From Phorcus lineatus (Eukaryota; Mollusca; Gastropoda; Trochida; Trochidae): a DNA stretch of 64,000 bases. Shown one piece after another: positions 12,840 through 26,087 of this stretch; within the stretch, counting starts at the first letter, position 1, and each line of letters opens with the position of its first letter. The stretch spans positions 37,075,194-37,139,193 of the forward strand of contig OV121086.1 of assembly GCA_921293015.1 (NCBI GenBank), written 5' to 3'. The translations under genes and the position numbers were made by a program. The notes beneath the pieces were generated by a model that ran no database searches, was not told where the DNA came from, and saw only the letters and a list, made by a program, of their open reading frames with translations.

Positions 12840-15800
12840 GATTTTCATTGTACAAGCTAAGCACGATGCAAGGCAGTCAGAATTTGTTATCATTATGAAC
12901 AACAGTTTGTCTTCAGGATGTTGGGCAGACACTCCTACTTACTTACACCCCCAGTAGAATTCAATCCCATTCATGTATCTGACTTGCAGTCTGTGTCTGT
13001 GTCCCAAATTTGATTCCTTCTAACTCTCTGGCTGACATTTCCCTGGTAGTCATATTTCTAATGAGAGATAGCGAGGACCACGACAGAGGCTAGATGATTC
13101 AGTGAGGAGACCTGGTCAAACAGGATTGTATCTCTGGCAGAGATCAGAAAGTCTATGCTACTGGGAGTGTTATTTCACTGCAAATCTCTTGATAGAGGAA
13201 ACATTATGTTATCACTCGACTGCTTGATTGAAATTGGGAAAAATGTCACCAAATATTGCTTTCGTCTGATTGAAATTGGCAAAAAATTATATTAAAATTT
13301 TGATATTTTGGATATGAATTTGTAGAGGAGAGATGAAATTGTTTGCCTTTGATTGAAATTAGGAAAAAGAGTTGTCAGCTTAACTCTTGATCAAAATCAT
13401 AAAATATTGATTTGTATTCATGAATGTGTGCAAAAATGTTTACTCCGATTAGAATTTGAAAAGAAATGGTTAGTACTATAGTGTTTGATGAACGCATTGA
13501 AATAGTTTGCAAGAGGTTATGATGATATTGATTCTGATGGCAAGATGATATTTGTTTAGCTCAGAAAGATTGCTAGAATCCTTTTGAAGTTGTTATTTAG
13601 ACAGATATAGAATGATTTTCCTGTTTTTTCAGAATTAATTGTTTTTGATCAAATATTATCATTGTGTATGGATCAGAATGCTCAATATTTTGAGATTTTG
13701 TAGCAAGGAATTATTGCATCAGTGAATGATATTGAACCTCAAAAGCTAAACTTTCGATTATGAAGTTTATATACAATGGCTCACAGACAATAATTAATGA
13801 TGTGACAGTTTTGTCAGAAGAATTTTCCTGATCTCAAAAATTCAATTTATCAAACCAATGACTTATATAATTTGATCAGGAGAGAAAAAAAGTTAGTTGT
13901 TTGAAGTCTTTCTTCTGGGAAGTAACTCAATTAATAAATGTTCATAGCTTGATTCAAGGGAACACTGAAAGTAGGTAGAACGTAGTTCATAACTATGTAA
14001 GTTCCGTATACATAAAAGATCTAAATTTTTAGCCATAAATTTGGGCAGTTTGAATCATGAGTTAGTTGCGTGTATACTTTAATCATTAAGATTGCGAAAG
14101 CAAAAAATATGGATATTTCCAGAATGATTTATTAAACCCTCTTCAAGACTTAAAATGGCTTTTGTAAACGTGTCTCTCAGATCAGTGCAACTTCTGATGT
14201 TTTTGTAAGGTCTAGATGTTAGGTAAAATTGTAGTTCTTTTTCCTTTGATTTACATTAAACTTAACAATGAGATGTTTATCAGGAAATAAGGGTAGGAGC
14301 AGGTGGTTGAAATATCCTTCTTTAGTCGTTTGATGTCAGGGGCCATGTCTGACCTTTGCTTGTCTTATTATTTTTCCTTTACCAACCTTTCATAGAAATG
14401 GTCAATCAATAAACGGTTAATGTCTACAGTGATTTTGAACAATTTTGAAATATGCATATCATACTTACTCCTGGTCATTGCAAATAGAGAAGATTTCACT
14501 GTGTTGGATAACTTGTACCAAATTCTTTCTTTTGAATTGAATTCTTTAAATGAATCAAATACTGTGAAGCCCCTGGGATAATGCAGCTTTGTCACCTGTT
14601 AGGCTGCCAAGGTTCAAGTTCAGAGAACCTCTAAATATTACCAGACACCTTTTGTACTGATACTGAGGCAGAGTATCATTCTTTGCAAAGATGCCTCAGC
14701 TAGCATCAGAAGACTCTCAATATATATGTTTTGGAACATTTCTATGGGGCAATGTTACAAAATTAGTTGCATGATAAAATTTCCAGATCTGTTTTTTCCC
14801 AAGCTTATCTTATCACCCCAGAGTTCAATCAGTTTGATTTATTCACACTCCCCCCCCCCCCCAAGATAACTACATAAATCTTGAATAGTAGAGAAGTCTT
14901 CTTTCTTTCTGACTTCCTGTGTGTGATATCATGTCAGTCAACACACTCATAGATTCTTATGGTGATATTCCCCCTTGTGAGATACAGTAAAAATCAAAGC
15001 ATTGTCATAATTCCCAGGTAGAGGTTATGAAGTATATATTCCCGGCATGAATGAGTCCCAGGGTATCAAGCATGTAGTGTCAGCAACATCATCACAGAAT
15101 AAACAGTAATATCACCCATATGGGACCTCAGAAGATAGTGGGTTTTTTTCTGGAAAGGTTCCCCTAGTGAACAATCTTACTAGTTAAACTGTTTCTATAT
15201 CATTGCAGTATGGTTGAGCTATAATTGATTTTGGGACAAAGCAGATGTGCTGTGTCACTGCACTTTATGGGAGTGCACTAAGATTGTGCAAGACCTGAAA
15301 GTGTTTGAATTGAGGGACTAAGGTTATGCTATGTCAGTTGGTGCATTGATGGCTCTCTTAAACATGAAGTCATAAGCAAAAGATTGGGTTCTGTTTCAGT
15401 CAGAAGAACAGTGCTATACATATCATTGAGACTATAGTTTTGAATGCTACATTGTTATAAGTGTACTACATCTCATGGTTGATATAACCAAGTAGGTTCA
15501 ACTTTAATGCTGAAACATAATGATGTCGAGGGCTTTTTCAGGAATAAAGATTATCCTAGGTATTTTGACAAAAGTTCTCTGAATCTGTAGCAAGGCTATG
15601 AGTAAGTACACTGATTGGTAGATTCCAAGGAAAGTTAATTTCCTTTTTGACATGACCTCTCTATAAGGTCACAGTAAGATATCCAACATTATATTTAGTA
15701 GTACACAATAAGGTCAGTTTGTGATGCCCTACAACATTTAAGTCCATTGAATTGGCTGTATAGTAGTGAAAATAAAAATTGATGCATTTCTCCTGATCAA

Positions 15801-16020
15801 AGGGAGGTAATTCAATGTAGTAGTTTATATCATATTTGCATGGTCTAAACATTGCCCTGTTTCATCTTCCTGTCTTCTATCAGAATAATTAAGTGTGATT
15901 AAAGCTGCCTTATTGTCGGTGATGACTTGGAGCAAGAGAAGATTCATATGACATGCAAGTATATCTTCATACAATCTCTTTCCTTTGCTTGGTTTGTTTA
16001 TCGTCTTCCTTCCTTTTCAG
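12840..16020. other. Noncoding DNA upstream of the first visible IMMP2L exon
   Basis: AT-rich, with a poly-C tract at about 14850-14863. The end (15990-16020) is a pyrimidine-rich tract closing in TTTTCAG, the acceptor for the exon at 16021. No other exon found. Confidence 0.5.
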
Positions 16021-17830
16021 ATCTCCTTTCAACCCTGATCAGAAAATAATCAAAAGAATCGTAGCTTTAGAAGGTGATACCATCAGGTAAGTTATTTTCG
16101 TTTCTGAAGCTTATTGAAGGATTGAACATCTGTTAGTTTCATAACCCAGCTGCTTGTGCTAGGAAAAGCTTTTTTATCGAAAGTGTTGTCACTCCTTGAT
16201 GCGAAAAATTTAAAACAGATCGCACATTTATTTGTGTTTTTTTATAATTCATTGATATGACCTATCGGAAAACATGATTTGAGCTAATAATGTTGTCCAT
16301 TAGTTTCCAAGGTTGCATCCGCCTCTTCTCGGTCATCCAAAACTACCAAAACCCTTTAAAGCTGAAATTGTACCAAAACCCTTAATGCTGAAATTGTACC
16401 AAAACCCTTAATGCTGAAATTGTACCAAAACCATCCACCTTGCAGATAAAACTTTGTTTCCTTTTCTTGAGCCTCCCGTAAATGAATATTTCATCCATGT
16501 AATCAAATAAATATTTGTAAAGTGTATATATATGGTTTTAAAAGCACACCTTTTTCTTTCAAATGAGTGAGTTATTGTTAGGGCACTAGGGCAATATCTC
16601 AGCCATTAGTGACCTCCTCTTTCAAAGAATACCCTGATACTCTTCAATAATAGTGAATATGTGCCCTGATCAATGTGCTGCAGAACATTAGCCTACAAGG
16701 AGCCGGAAGTCCACGTCCCGACGGGCTACTGCTGGGTGGAGGGCGACCACCACCAACACAGCATGGACAGCAACTTCTTCGGGCCGGTGAGAGACAACAT
16801 CAATGATTTGTTTTTTACTATATCTATGTTGCAAATGGTGTCGGTTAGATCATCTCAAGTTGGATGTGAGTCCGAGTGAAAGTCAGGCACTCTACCAAAT
16901 TAAGGATTATTCCTGTTTTTTTCTGTGACATTTGGGCTGGTGCAACTCCCTAGTGTCATCTTCACCCTGAGTAGGTCACAATTGATGCATAATTCCAAAG
17001 CTTGACTCTCAAGCTATTGAAGGATTGGATGGGGCAATAAGCATTCCTTATAGCTTTGGCTGGTGGAATCAGTTACGTAACCAACTCCTGTGACATGAAC
17101 AAAAGTGCAACTTATTTATTGGTTAGATATGTATAAATTTTTAGATATAGATTTGCTTTGAATCTCGCATCATAACCTTATTGTCTTCTGACTTTGGTCA
17201 ATTTCATTTTGTAAAATGAAAAAGTGGAATTGATAATGAAATAGTAAACGCAAATAAAAATATGGAATATCCAAATAGAATTTGAAAGTACTTTTTACAG
17301 AAGATTGAAAAGAAAGAATATAAAGACTGACCAATATCTCATCATGCAATTCGCATTTGTTGAACTGATGATCATACGAGATGTCCAAACTAAAAAGCCT
17401 TTCAATATATGTGTACTACCGGTTTGGTTATATACACCTAGTATATACCTAGTATACGCCAATAATTGGTTGATTAAGATGAGACAATTGTCAAAAGTTG
17501 CAAAAAATTGGAGCAAACTTGTCCTTGTGTGATTTTCAATACACTTAACAGTATACCCTTCCTTGCAAATCCTGTCAAAGTTCAAGAAGAGCTGGTTTAT
17601 TCAAACCATAAGACCTTCTTGCAAGAAAAGACTTTAAAAGATTCCAAACACTCAGTGTGAGATACCCTGGTAACAATACACAATAACATCATCTATTGCA
17701 GGTATCTCTAGCTTTGATCAGTGCCAAAGCGTCCCACATCGTGTGGCCCCCAGCCCGCTGGCAGAGACTCGCTGTTCAGACAAACGCCAAGAGGAGATTG
17801 AGTGTGCTCAGCAACTTCATGGAAACCTGA
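16021..17830 (+). CDS. IMMP2L: Mitochondrial inner membrane protease subunit 2, last three coding exons
   Basis: Three exons at 16021-16086, 16684-16786 and 17702-17830, each with AG acceptors and GT donors, join in frame (phases 2, 2, 0) and end at TGA. IMMP2L is an S26-family signal peptidase subunit in the inner mitochondrial membrane that removes bipartite sorting signals facing the intermembrane space. The first exon encodes [19 protein letters not shown], which carries the KR pair containing the catalytic lysine of the Ser/Lys dyad. The second encodes [20 protein letters not shown] and FFGP, matching the family's WVEGDHHxHSxDSNxFGP block. The third encodes [20 protein letters not shown] and a short basic tail. 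Exon boundaries agree with those of the vertebrate gene. The exons for the N-terminal membrane segment and catalytic serine were not found and probably lie left of the window, so this is a partial gene. Confidence 0.93.
16344..16432. repeat. 26-bp tandem repeat in IMMP2L intron
   Basis: Three units of TACCAAAACCCTTAATGCTG plus AAATTG, the first one base longer, then a 10-bp partial unit. It lies in the intron between the first two visible IMMP2L exons. Confidence 0.85.
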
Positions 17831-20800
17831 CTCGGTCTGTAGTTCAAGGAACAGTCTTCTCAGGAATACAGAAGAAAACCTACCGCTAACTGTCCCATCA
17901 ATTCTTCAAAATGATTTCATCATTAGGATGAACGAATCGTTTTGTTTTAGTTTTATGAGTGCATGAAATAAGGCTTTTCAGAGACTACTGATAAGATTTG
18001 GTCTAGGATGGCAGCTTTTTAAGGGGAAAATTTCAATCTTATTTCATAAAACTGAGTTTTGGCGAAGCACCCGTGATTATTTACAATATCAATTAGTTTA
18101 TTAAATATGCTTATGGAGAAAAAATTCAAAAGAGTATTTTTGTCTTTGTTTCATAAATTGAATAAAAATAGCTTTCGGACTAGATTGAGAGTTATCAGGT
18201 AATGGAGAGTCAGGCCATCTTGGATTCATCTGTTGTACATATCAAGTGAGTTAGTTTATCACCGAATAAAAATAAGAATTGATGAAAACAACTCACATTA
18301 GGCATTTGTTTGCATGTTTGATACACACTTATACATGATTTTGTCAGTTTGGGTAGGAAGAAACTTAGAGTGATTATACAGAAATGGGTGACAAGATTTG
18401 GTATATATATATACTAATGGAACTAATCTTTGTTGGATTTAGTGTTTTGAAGTTACCAATCAATTTGATGCCAAAGATCTTCATTTACCGATAGATGAGA
18501 CATATATAGTATTTCTGGACATTTGTTTATTTCCTAACATGTGTTCACTTTTAAGCTACTAGAATAATGCACATGGCTTATGGTTTACTGTATATTTGAG
18601 TAGGTGAGGGGAGGGCTCTATTCAATTGTAATGTTGATCCAGCTAAAGAAGGGAATAAGTAAGAGTGGTGCTCTAAGAAATCCAGTTTCTTTTGCATTTA
18701 ATTTCTATAAACCTTTTATACAGAAGTCATTCTCAAATTTTTTTAAAGTGTATTTAAATTGAATTTGTCATGTATGTATTGCTTGACATCTCTTGAATGG
18801 ATTCAAAAAGATTTTTTTAATAGTTTGTAGTATAACTAAGACTTTTTAGGTATAGTTAGACTGTACATGACAGATACTTACAGGTATATTTAAATGAAGT
18901 ATATGAATATTCCCTTAATCAATATCAGTGGTAAAATTAACTCTTTCTATTTGAAGAATGAAGTATATCATGTTGAGAGTCACAACCCTGTGAAATTCTT
19001 CAAAGGCATTTTCCAAGGGCATTTGAAGGGCAAGATGTAGCCCAGAAACTTTGTGTGACATAAATAAAGAAGTTGTCATCCATGATATTATGTTGTATCA
19101 TTACCATTCTTGAAAATTACAATAAAAATGAAATGTGATACAAGGGAGACAATCAAGCTAAATCTTACTAGCAATATAGTTCATAGTTATAAAGCACACA
19201 AATTAAATGTGAAAGATAGTTGGTATTAGAAAACAAGTAATCACTTCTTTTGAAGGGAGACATATATCTCGTCCCCTACTTTCAGAGGTTATATTTGAAA
19301 AAAACAGCACATGTGCAAGGTTGTAGATGCCTGAACCTCATATCTTGACCTCAGGATATATGTGCAGCTGTGAAAGTTTTGCCTCGAGTTAAACTTCTAA
19401 GATATGAATCCCACCGAGTCTAAGGAACAGAGCCCATTGGCACACACATCCCTTCCACTAAGAGGGTCATGACTCAGTGTTGTAAGGGCGCCTGTCCCTT
19501 GTTTTCAGGGAACTTAACTATAGTGCTATTGTGGCTTGATTCACTTCATTATTCAGGAGTGAAAATCGACCTCAAAATACCTCTAGCAAGTTTATCATAA
19601 CTCTTTGCAGGTTGTAAAAATATATATATCTACATGATGGTTATGTAGCTAATACTCCAGTCCATTATGTAACTAGTCATGGGATAACTGAAGCAAAGCA
19701 TAATATTCTTTCAGTCTTTCTCTATGAAAGCTATTTGAAACCTGCAATTTTGAAAGAATAACTTATCCTAACATTATTCAGAATGAAAAAAGTAGTTTGA
19801 TAAATCCAGATCCAGTGTCATTCCTTAGCTTGGTGTCTAAAAATTGTTAAATAGGGAAGCTATATCTCTTCGTGAAGGAACCCTTTTTCACAGAAAAAGT
19901 CAAATTAACCCCCCTCAGTTGACTACCTAGAAACAAAACTGGAGATCCACGAGCAGTAAACTATTGCCTGCCACAGAAGAGTTAGAAAGAGCAAGAATAT
20001 AAATATATTTTTTTTAAATGTCTTATTTTTGCAATTTTTTTTGTGTATTCAACATTTAATAGATTTTTTCAGAAGGCATCAAATAGATGTTATCAATGTA
20101 TAACATCCAAATGTAATAATATGTGTATGTAATAATAATATGTGTATGTATAATTATTTCTTTTGCATTTCAGTGTAAATCTTTTTATTAATCGATATTT
20201 TCTAGACATGATTTCCTGTCTTTGTGTCTAAAGTGAAGATCAGCTAGTCTACTCACCGTTCAGCATAGTCATGTAGGCTTGGACTAATAGTTCAAACATG
20301 TAAGCAAATGAATAAATGTTTGAGGCCGAGGTCTCCGTTGTTTTTGATGGTTCATCCTCCCTTCTCTCATTTTGTCTTAAGTCAGAAATCAAGATATCTC
20401 CAAATTGCTAATATGAGTACAGCTATGACTTATATATCCTTAAAGAATTTTTATTTTATCAACAAATGCTATAAACTGAAGGATTTTGGAGAAAATTTAT
20501 TGAATTTAATAGTTCATCAGACTTAACAGGCACAGTGGGTTCATGGTATGACATGGAATGTCTGTAAACTTAAACAAAAAATATTTCTTCCCTGAATGAA
20601 ATGTCAAAACTGATGTTCTACAGAGCCATGGCTCTATTATATATTTAGGTAACACTATTCATGTTAATGTTCTTGAGATTCATGAACATGTGTAGAATAT
20701 AATGATTTAGATATTATGGTAACTTTGTAAAATGTAGATCTGTTAGTTTCGATTGGTATGAAGGTATATATTTTTAAATTAAATCTGTCAAATTACCTAA

Positions 20801-21907
20801 GTGTTATGTTAATGATGATGAAATTGAGATGTATGATTGTGAACTGATGATTTCAATTTTGTCTATCAGATTGATCAACAAATATGTTTGTCTTGTGTGA
20901 TAGATAGTATGTTCTTTCTCATTCATTATGAAATATTTCTAGTCTAATGTGTGAGCGACATAGAATAATATAGATATTTTTACAGCCAAATAAATTTGCA
21001 TAGATGCTCAGTGTTTTGTTGTTTATCATCCAAATTTGACAAAAATGATAAACAAATGCAATTTTTTCTACTTTATGAAATTTATTTTTATATTATTGGA
21101 GAATAACATACAGGAAAGTTGGAATGTTTAAAAATTACATGAGCTCCTTACTTTCAAAATTTATCTAAGTGTATTCAGTAATATTCATGTAGAAATGATT
21201 TGTTATTTCCATGCAAATGTAAGGAAATCATTGAAAATTTTCCCCATTGTGGCAGTACGACTTAAAATTAATATTTTACGAGCGCTTCTCTTGTTTTGGA
21301 CACTTTGTCGAATGTGGGGATAAAAGTAAAAACCAAAAATAGGTTGTAAATAAAATTGAGTGGATCACTAACGCCATGAATTTGCAGTACGATCTAACGC
21401 TTTTGAATTACTGAAGTAATTAATTTCTATTTAAATTATATGAAATACAAAATTGTATACAAAAAATTGCTCTTCTGCCATTGCCTTTCATCACTTGATT
21501 ATGACGATCTTTTGAGTTCTCATGGTGTGGTCCATTGAATAACGATTTTACCGTTCGTGATTTGAGTGCACATTTGCAAATTAAATTACAAAACATCGGA
21601 AGTTTTAGAGGGTGTAGTTTAAATTTTGAAAGTATGTCATTAATGTAAGAAAAATTAATGATAAATTTACATCAGTCAAATCAGATTCTTGCTTGCTTTG
21701 TCCAAATATTTGTGGCAATGTGAGTTGATTAATTGTGTCTTACGTGAAACTTGAAAATTCTCAAATTATGTTCATCCTTTATTGTCCTTATAGTTAAAAT
21801 ATAGTCTAAATAGACTCGAATACATGAGTGATTGCATAATGTCTTAAAATCGTACGTCTACAATTTAAAGTTTACCTATGTAAATGTACCTATGATAGTA
21901 TTCAATA
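17831..21907. other. IMMP2L 3' UTR and intergenic DNA
   Basis: Begins as the 3' UTR of IMMP2L. Candidate AATAAA poly(A) signals lie at 18161-18166 and 18265-18270, so the transcript may end near 18.2-18.3 kb. The rest is AT-rich and I see no gene in it. Confidence 0.5.
18161..18166 (+). terminator. Candidate poly(A) signal of IMMP2L
   Basis: AATAAA 331 bp after the stop codon. A second AATAAA at 18265-18270 is an equally good choice; transcript ends were not available to decide. Confidence 0.4.
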
Positions 21908-22272
21908 TAAGGGTGCGCGGTATTATCGATATATCGGTATATTGCAATACAGAAACAACGCGAGTAATACCGGTACACACATCTGACAAAATCCAATATA
22001 TCGGTGGTTTTAAAATTAACAATTTCGGTGTGAAATTGCGTGAAAAACGTGATTTTACTGAAAGTAGTAAAAGAAAATGTGAACTGGCAAAATGGAAATA
22101 GCATGGACATGTCCGAAACCAGTCACTGAATTATCTCTCTTAACAAAACGACGACCAGTTGAGCATTTGATCACTGTTCTAATCGCTGAGAGTAGGGAAA
22201 ACTGAAATATGAAAAGAACTAATATTGCAATACGTATTGCAATACAGAAATGAGGAGCGATACCCATCCTTA
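21908..22272. mobile_element. Short hAT-type MITE with 8-bp target duplication
   Basis: The element starts TAAGGGTGCGCGGTATTATC and ends GCGATACCCATCCTTA, an imperfect inverted pair. It is flanked by an exact 8-bp duplication ATTCAATA at 21900-21907 and 22273-22280. Internal GTATTGCAATAC palindromes occur near the right end. With 365 bp and no transposase it is a MITE. Its ends differ from those of the element at 9072-10276, so it belongs to a different family. Confidence 0.8.
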
Positions 22273-22280
22273 ATTCAATA

Positions 22281-24525
22281 AGTTTTCAATGAATTTCTAG
22301 TCGTTAAAGCCCTTTGAAAATTGGATTACAAGAAACTGACATTGACACGATTTCACTTATCCTACTTCTCAATTGCAAGCGGTTAGTCGTTATGGCAAAC
22401 GCTGCGATCAGTAGTTTACGCACACATTACCTTGATTTGATAATTCATGAACTCCCTGAATGCTTGTACCCTCTTAGCTGTGTATTTTATGTGCGCTTCT
22501 ATTTACAAGTTCATAGTGTATGCAAATATTACCCACCGACATTACCTTGATTTGAAAAGTAAGATAGACATTTTTTTAGTGAATCAACTAAACCTCTTAT
22601 TTCATAATGATTAAATTTGTACTTGCAGAAAAAAATATCGACTGTAAACTAAGACCCTCAATCTTTCATACAAGTTAGGTTATAACTTAATGTGAGGTTG
22701 GTTTTGTAATGATTGGTATGGTGAGGTGAGGTGAGTAGAGTGGATATGCCACTCGTGTTGAGACGAATTAAAACGTGAGATGTATTCTTTACAATTTGAA
22801 AGAATTAGCCTCACCATATCCCGAATTTTAAAGAATTATCAATTCTCCTTTCAAACATTAACTAGAGATGCATCGCAAAAATATTGAGTCTATTTTGGCA
22901 TCATGGGGCATTTTCAGGTTGTAAACCTGGCCGAACATTTGATTTGTCTTGACAAATATGCCTTTCGTAAGATTGTTATAAACCATATGATATCAATGAA
23001 CACGCCCAAGATCGAAATCAGCTCCGCTGGAAGCGCGTGTAAAATCTCCCAACTCGGTCATCGTTATCATCGGATGATTTCAGAAACTGTGGTTATTTTC
23101 AATCGCGCAATATACGGAAGGGATGAACACTGACAACATTTCCATTGGTTATTTGAATATCCGATCGTTAACTTTGCTGTCCGAATTATGTTATATTAAC
23201 AAGCATTTCTCTTGTTCATATTTATTGTATTAAAAAATTACAAAGTGTTTTAATTAGTGAAAAAGGATTCGTCGGATGCACCTTTCATTATAGTATGGAG
23301 TAGCGGAACAATAAGCTCTGCGTTAACGAATATTGGAATCGTGAACCACACGAAATCATTGACATAAAAATATATTCACTCAACCATCAACGTGATATGA
23401 ACAGAATTTAATGTTCGCTGAAGTCTATTACATGTTATCAGCATAAATTCATTATAATCTGAAAAATGGCAGTGTAATTAACGTTTTTACAAAGTCTTTT
23501 AAGGTAATTCTGTTGGGTTATAAGGAAAACTGATAAAACCAACCCAAAGGCCCTCGTTATTGACGATGTCAATGTAGCATGAAAAAAAGCGCCGAAAACA
23601 TGCCTGCCACCATACACATTTATGCTTGTGAAAAGAATAGCCTATCTGAAGAATGATTTCATGAGGTTTGCGTTTCAAACAGACATGGTTTTATATCAAG
23701 CTGTTAAATAACATTGTTGCATAAAAGGAAACATCTTAAATTTCGGGACCATGGAGTTCAAGACTACCATACCGCACCTTTAATTAGGTAACCTAAGCAC
23801 ATTTTGACAGACTGAGGCCTTGTTAGGGGTCCACTTTATGTTATGTAAACATTCTCTGGAATAAATTTACCATATGTGAAATTAGTAGTAATATCACGAA
23901 AATTAGAAGTTCGCAGAAACATTAATATATTTAAGATCTTTTATGTTCTCATTTGGCATTAAAATATGTCAAAATATTTAAAATGAAAAATTTACCAACA
24001 ACCAAACGCAAAAATTCCTCATAAAATCAATAAATCTTTTAAGCGTTTATCTATGATTATTCTCATACCATTTCGACATTAAATGAGTCTAAATCTTAAT
24101 GACGTGATTGCACAACTTGCGGAGGTCCAATCATCGGAACTAAACAGGGTAAACGCTAACATTTACTTTGAGATTTTAAGAAACAAAACAAAAATAGAAT
24201 CAAACGATAACAACAATGATAACTTGCATGTTTCTATTCTTAAATTTGCTGTTCCATTTTCGATTTTATGATTATATTAACACTAAAATTTCATGAAATG
24301 AACTGAAACTTCAATAATGTGAGTGCTCACATTGCAAATATATACCCGGATATATGTTATCATATTGTAAAATTCAAAGAAAAAAAACAACAAAGAAGAA
24401 AATGAGAATATTATGCAATTATTACGCTCTTTTAATGAGCATTTTCATATTCACGATTTTTACATTTTACATTAACTTTAATTATATGTTCTCGTCTTCA
24501 TCAATTTCTTTTCAAAAAGTGTTTA
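22281..24525. other. Noncoding intergenic DNA
   Basis: No exon, RNA gene or repeat structure that I can support. Confidence 0.4.
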
Positions 24526-25570
24526 AATAATAATAATAATAACTAGGACTGCCAAGGCAGTACTTAGGTCTTCAAGACTTCCTGCTTGAACTTCACACAG
24601 TGTTTGACCTTCGCATGTTTTTTTGTGTCTTAGTGGTTAATGGTTAGTGATAATGGGGCAAAATCTCATAAGCAAACTGTGATTATTGCAAAGAAGTTGA
24701 TAATGCGCAAAAACTATGCTTGTTATGAATTTGTCATGATTGACTTTTTCGTTTGTACTGTTATGACGCTTCATGCAAAACAAGTTTCAAGTCTGTAGGT
24801 GCATTTTGAAAAATTACCCCATGTTAAAGTTTGGTCAAAAGATTTTTGCCGATTTTGCTGGTTAATTGTGAACGTAAATGACTGTTCGCGATCAATGTTT
24901 TAACTGTTCCGTAATGTGCACTTACTGGTCTTACATGCTTGAAGAATTAGTGCAATTGTGAGTCTAACTTTTTGAGTTATCGCCCTTTGAACATGATCAC
25001 ATGAGCTATGTTGCTTGAGTTTGAAGGGTTGCTGTGAGAAAAGTTTTAACGTTAGGACCTTGAAAAGGTCAAATTCAAAATTACAATGCTTCAGCTACAT
25101 TCAGTATGAATTTCAGCTCTTAGATGCAAGTATCTTCAGAGAAGAAGATTGTCAAAGATGCATAGGGTGCAAAAATGCAAAAAAGTCAAATAAAGCAAAA
25201 TGGCGGCGCAAGTATGCAAGCTACGAATTTGCCATGATTTACTTTTTTCCTTCAAATGTAATTGCGCATCTTTTAAAAAAAGTTGCAAGTCTCTAAGTGC
25301 ATTTTGAAATTTTTTCCAATGTTAATTTTCGAAACTTTGAGTGGTACTGTGCCTTTAACGCATGATCCGATCAAGCTGAAAAGCTTCGCACATCTATTCC
25401 TCAGTATGGGCTATCAGCATGCAAAATTTGGTCGAATTTGCAGCAGCCGTTTTGGCTGTATCTGCGTAACAAAAAAAATGCAAATAATAATAATAATAAT
25501 AAACAGGATAATAACAATAGGTCTTCCAGACTATGTCTTGAAGACCTAATAATAATAATAATAATAATAG
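24526..25570. mobile_element. Unclassified nonautonomous element between (TAA)n tracts
   Basis: The segment is bounded by (TAA)n runs at 24526-24542 and 25548-25570, with a third inside at about 25486-25504. TTAGGTCTTCAAGAC at 24564-24578 is the exact reverse complement of 25535-25549. The right end also folds as a hairpin (GGTCTTC at 25520 pairing with GAAGACC ending 25546), and the left end has ACTGCCAAGGCAGT. The body is an internal direct duplication: the blocks at about 24735-24835 and 25230-25325 share AAGTxxCAAGTCTxTAxGTG, CATTTTGAAA and CCxATGTTAA. Only short frames, so it is noncoding. The superfamily is not clear. Confidence 0.55.
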
Positions 25571-25765
25571 TGCATATTTATATTGCGCACAAATCCACGC
25601 TCGAAAGCATGCTCATGGCGCTACAATTAAAAGTATTAAAAGTATATGTATCTACTGTAAGTTTTCCATACATGCAATCGTTAATTAAGTAGAACCTAAA
25701 ACGATAACAGAAACCCTTAACGCCATTTCAATAAAATCGTTATTCAGATATCGCTGCGAATGCAG

Positions 25766-25877
25766 CAACTGTTGCATAATACCGGCATATACCCGGGCTC
25801 TGTGAGGCCAGATGTCCCCCCTGCAAGGTGCGCGTTCCTCACTGACCAGCAGGAGTCTGTAGGGGTAGATATAAAAG
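25766..25877 (+). promoter_or_regulatory. Core promoter of tropomyosin copy 1
   Basis: Three elements in order: CAACTG at 25766-25771, the box AGATGTCCCCCCTGCAAGGT (from 25810, continuing GCGCG) and TATAAAAG at 25870-25877. The same order recurs before the other two copies, with the box-to-TATA offset kept at 59-60 bp. The ATG lies 218 bp after the TATA start. Conservation of order and spacing is seen directly; promoter function is inferred. Confidence 0.75.
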
Positions 25878-26087
25878 AGGACAGATCTCCAAGACAGATC
25901 ATTCAAGCTTCTTCTTCCACCACTGTTCAGTCTCAACAATAGATTTGGATATCCTTCCTGGACTGGCTGAGTTGTCTGTCACCAACGTTACAAAGCTACA
26001 ACTGCCACCGACGTTAACAAGCTAACCAGCGGTGACCAGTTACAAGTCTTCTTAGTTCTTTGAACCTCTACTACCTCTCGATTAGCC

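Noticed and set aside
22903..23133. 76-codon frame MGHFQVVNLAEHLICLDKYA... as a gene
   Set aside because: No recognised domain, no poly(A) or promoter context, and length within chance expectation.
25766..25780. RFX X-box (ciliary gene) site near the tropomyosin promoters, from CAACTGTTGCATAA and GTTACGCAAC
   Set aside because: Only half-site resemblance with wrong spacing, and copy 3 lacks it; just the CAACTG core is common to all three.
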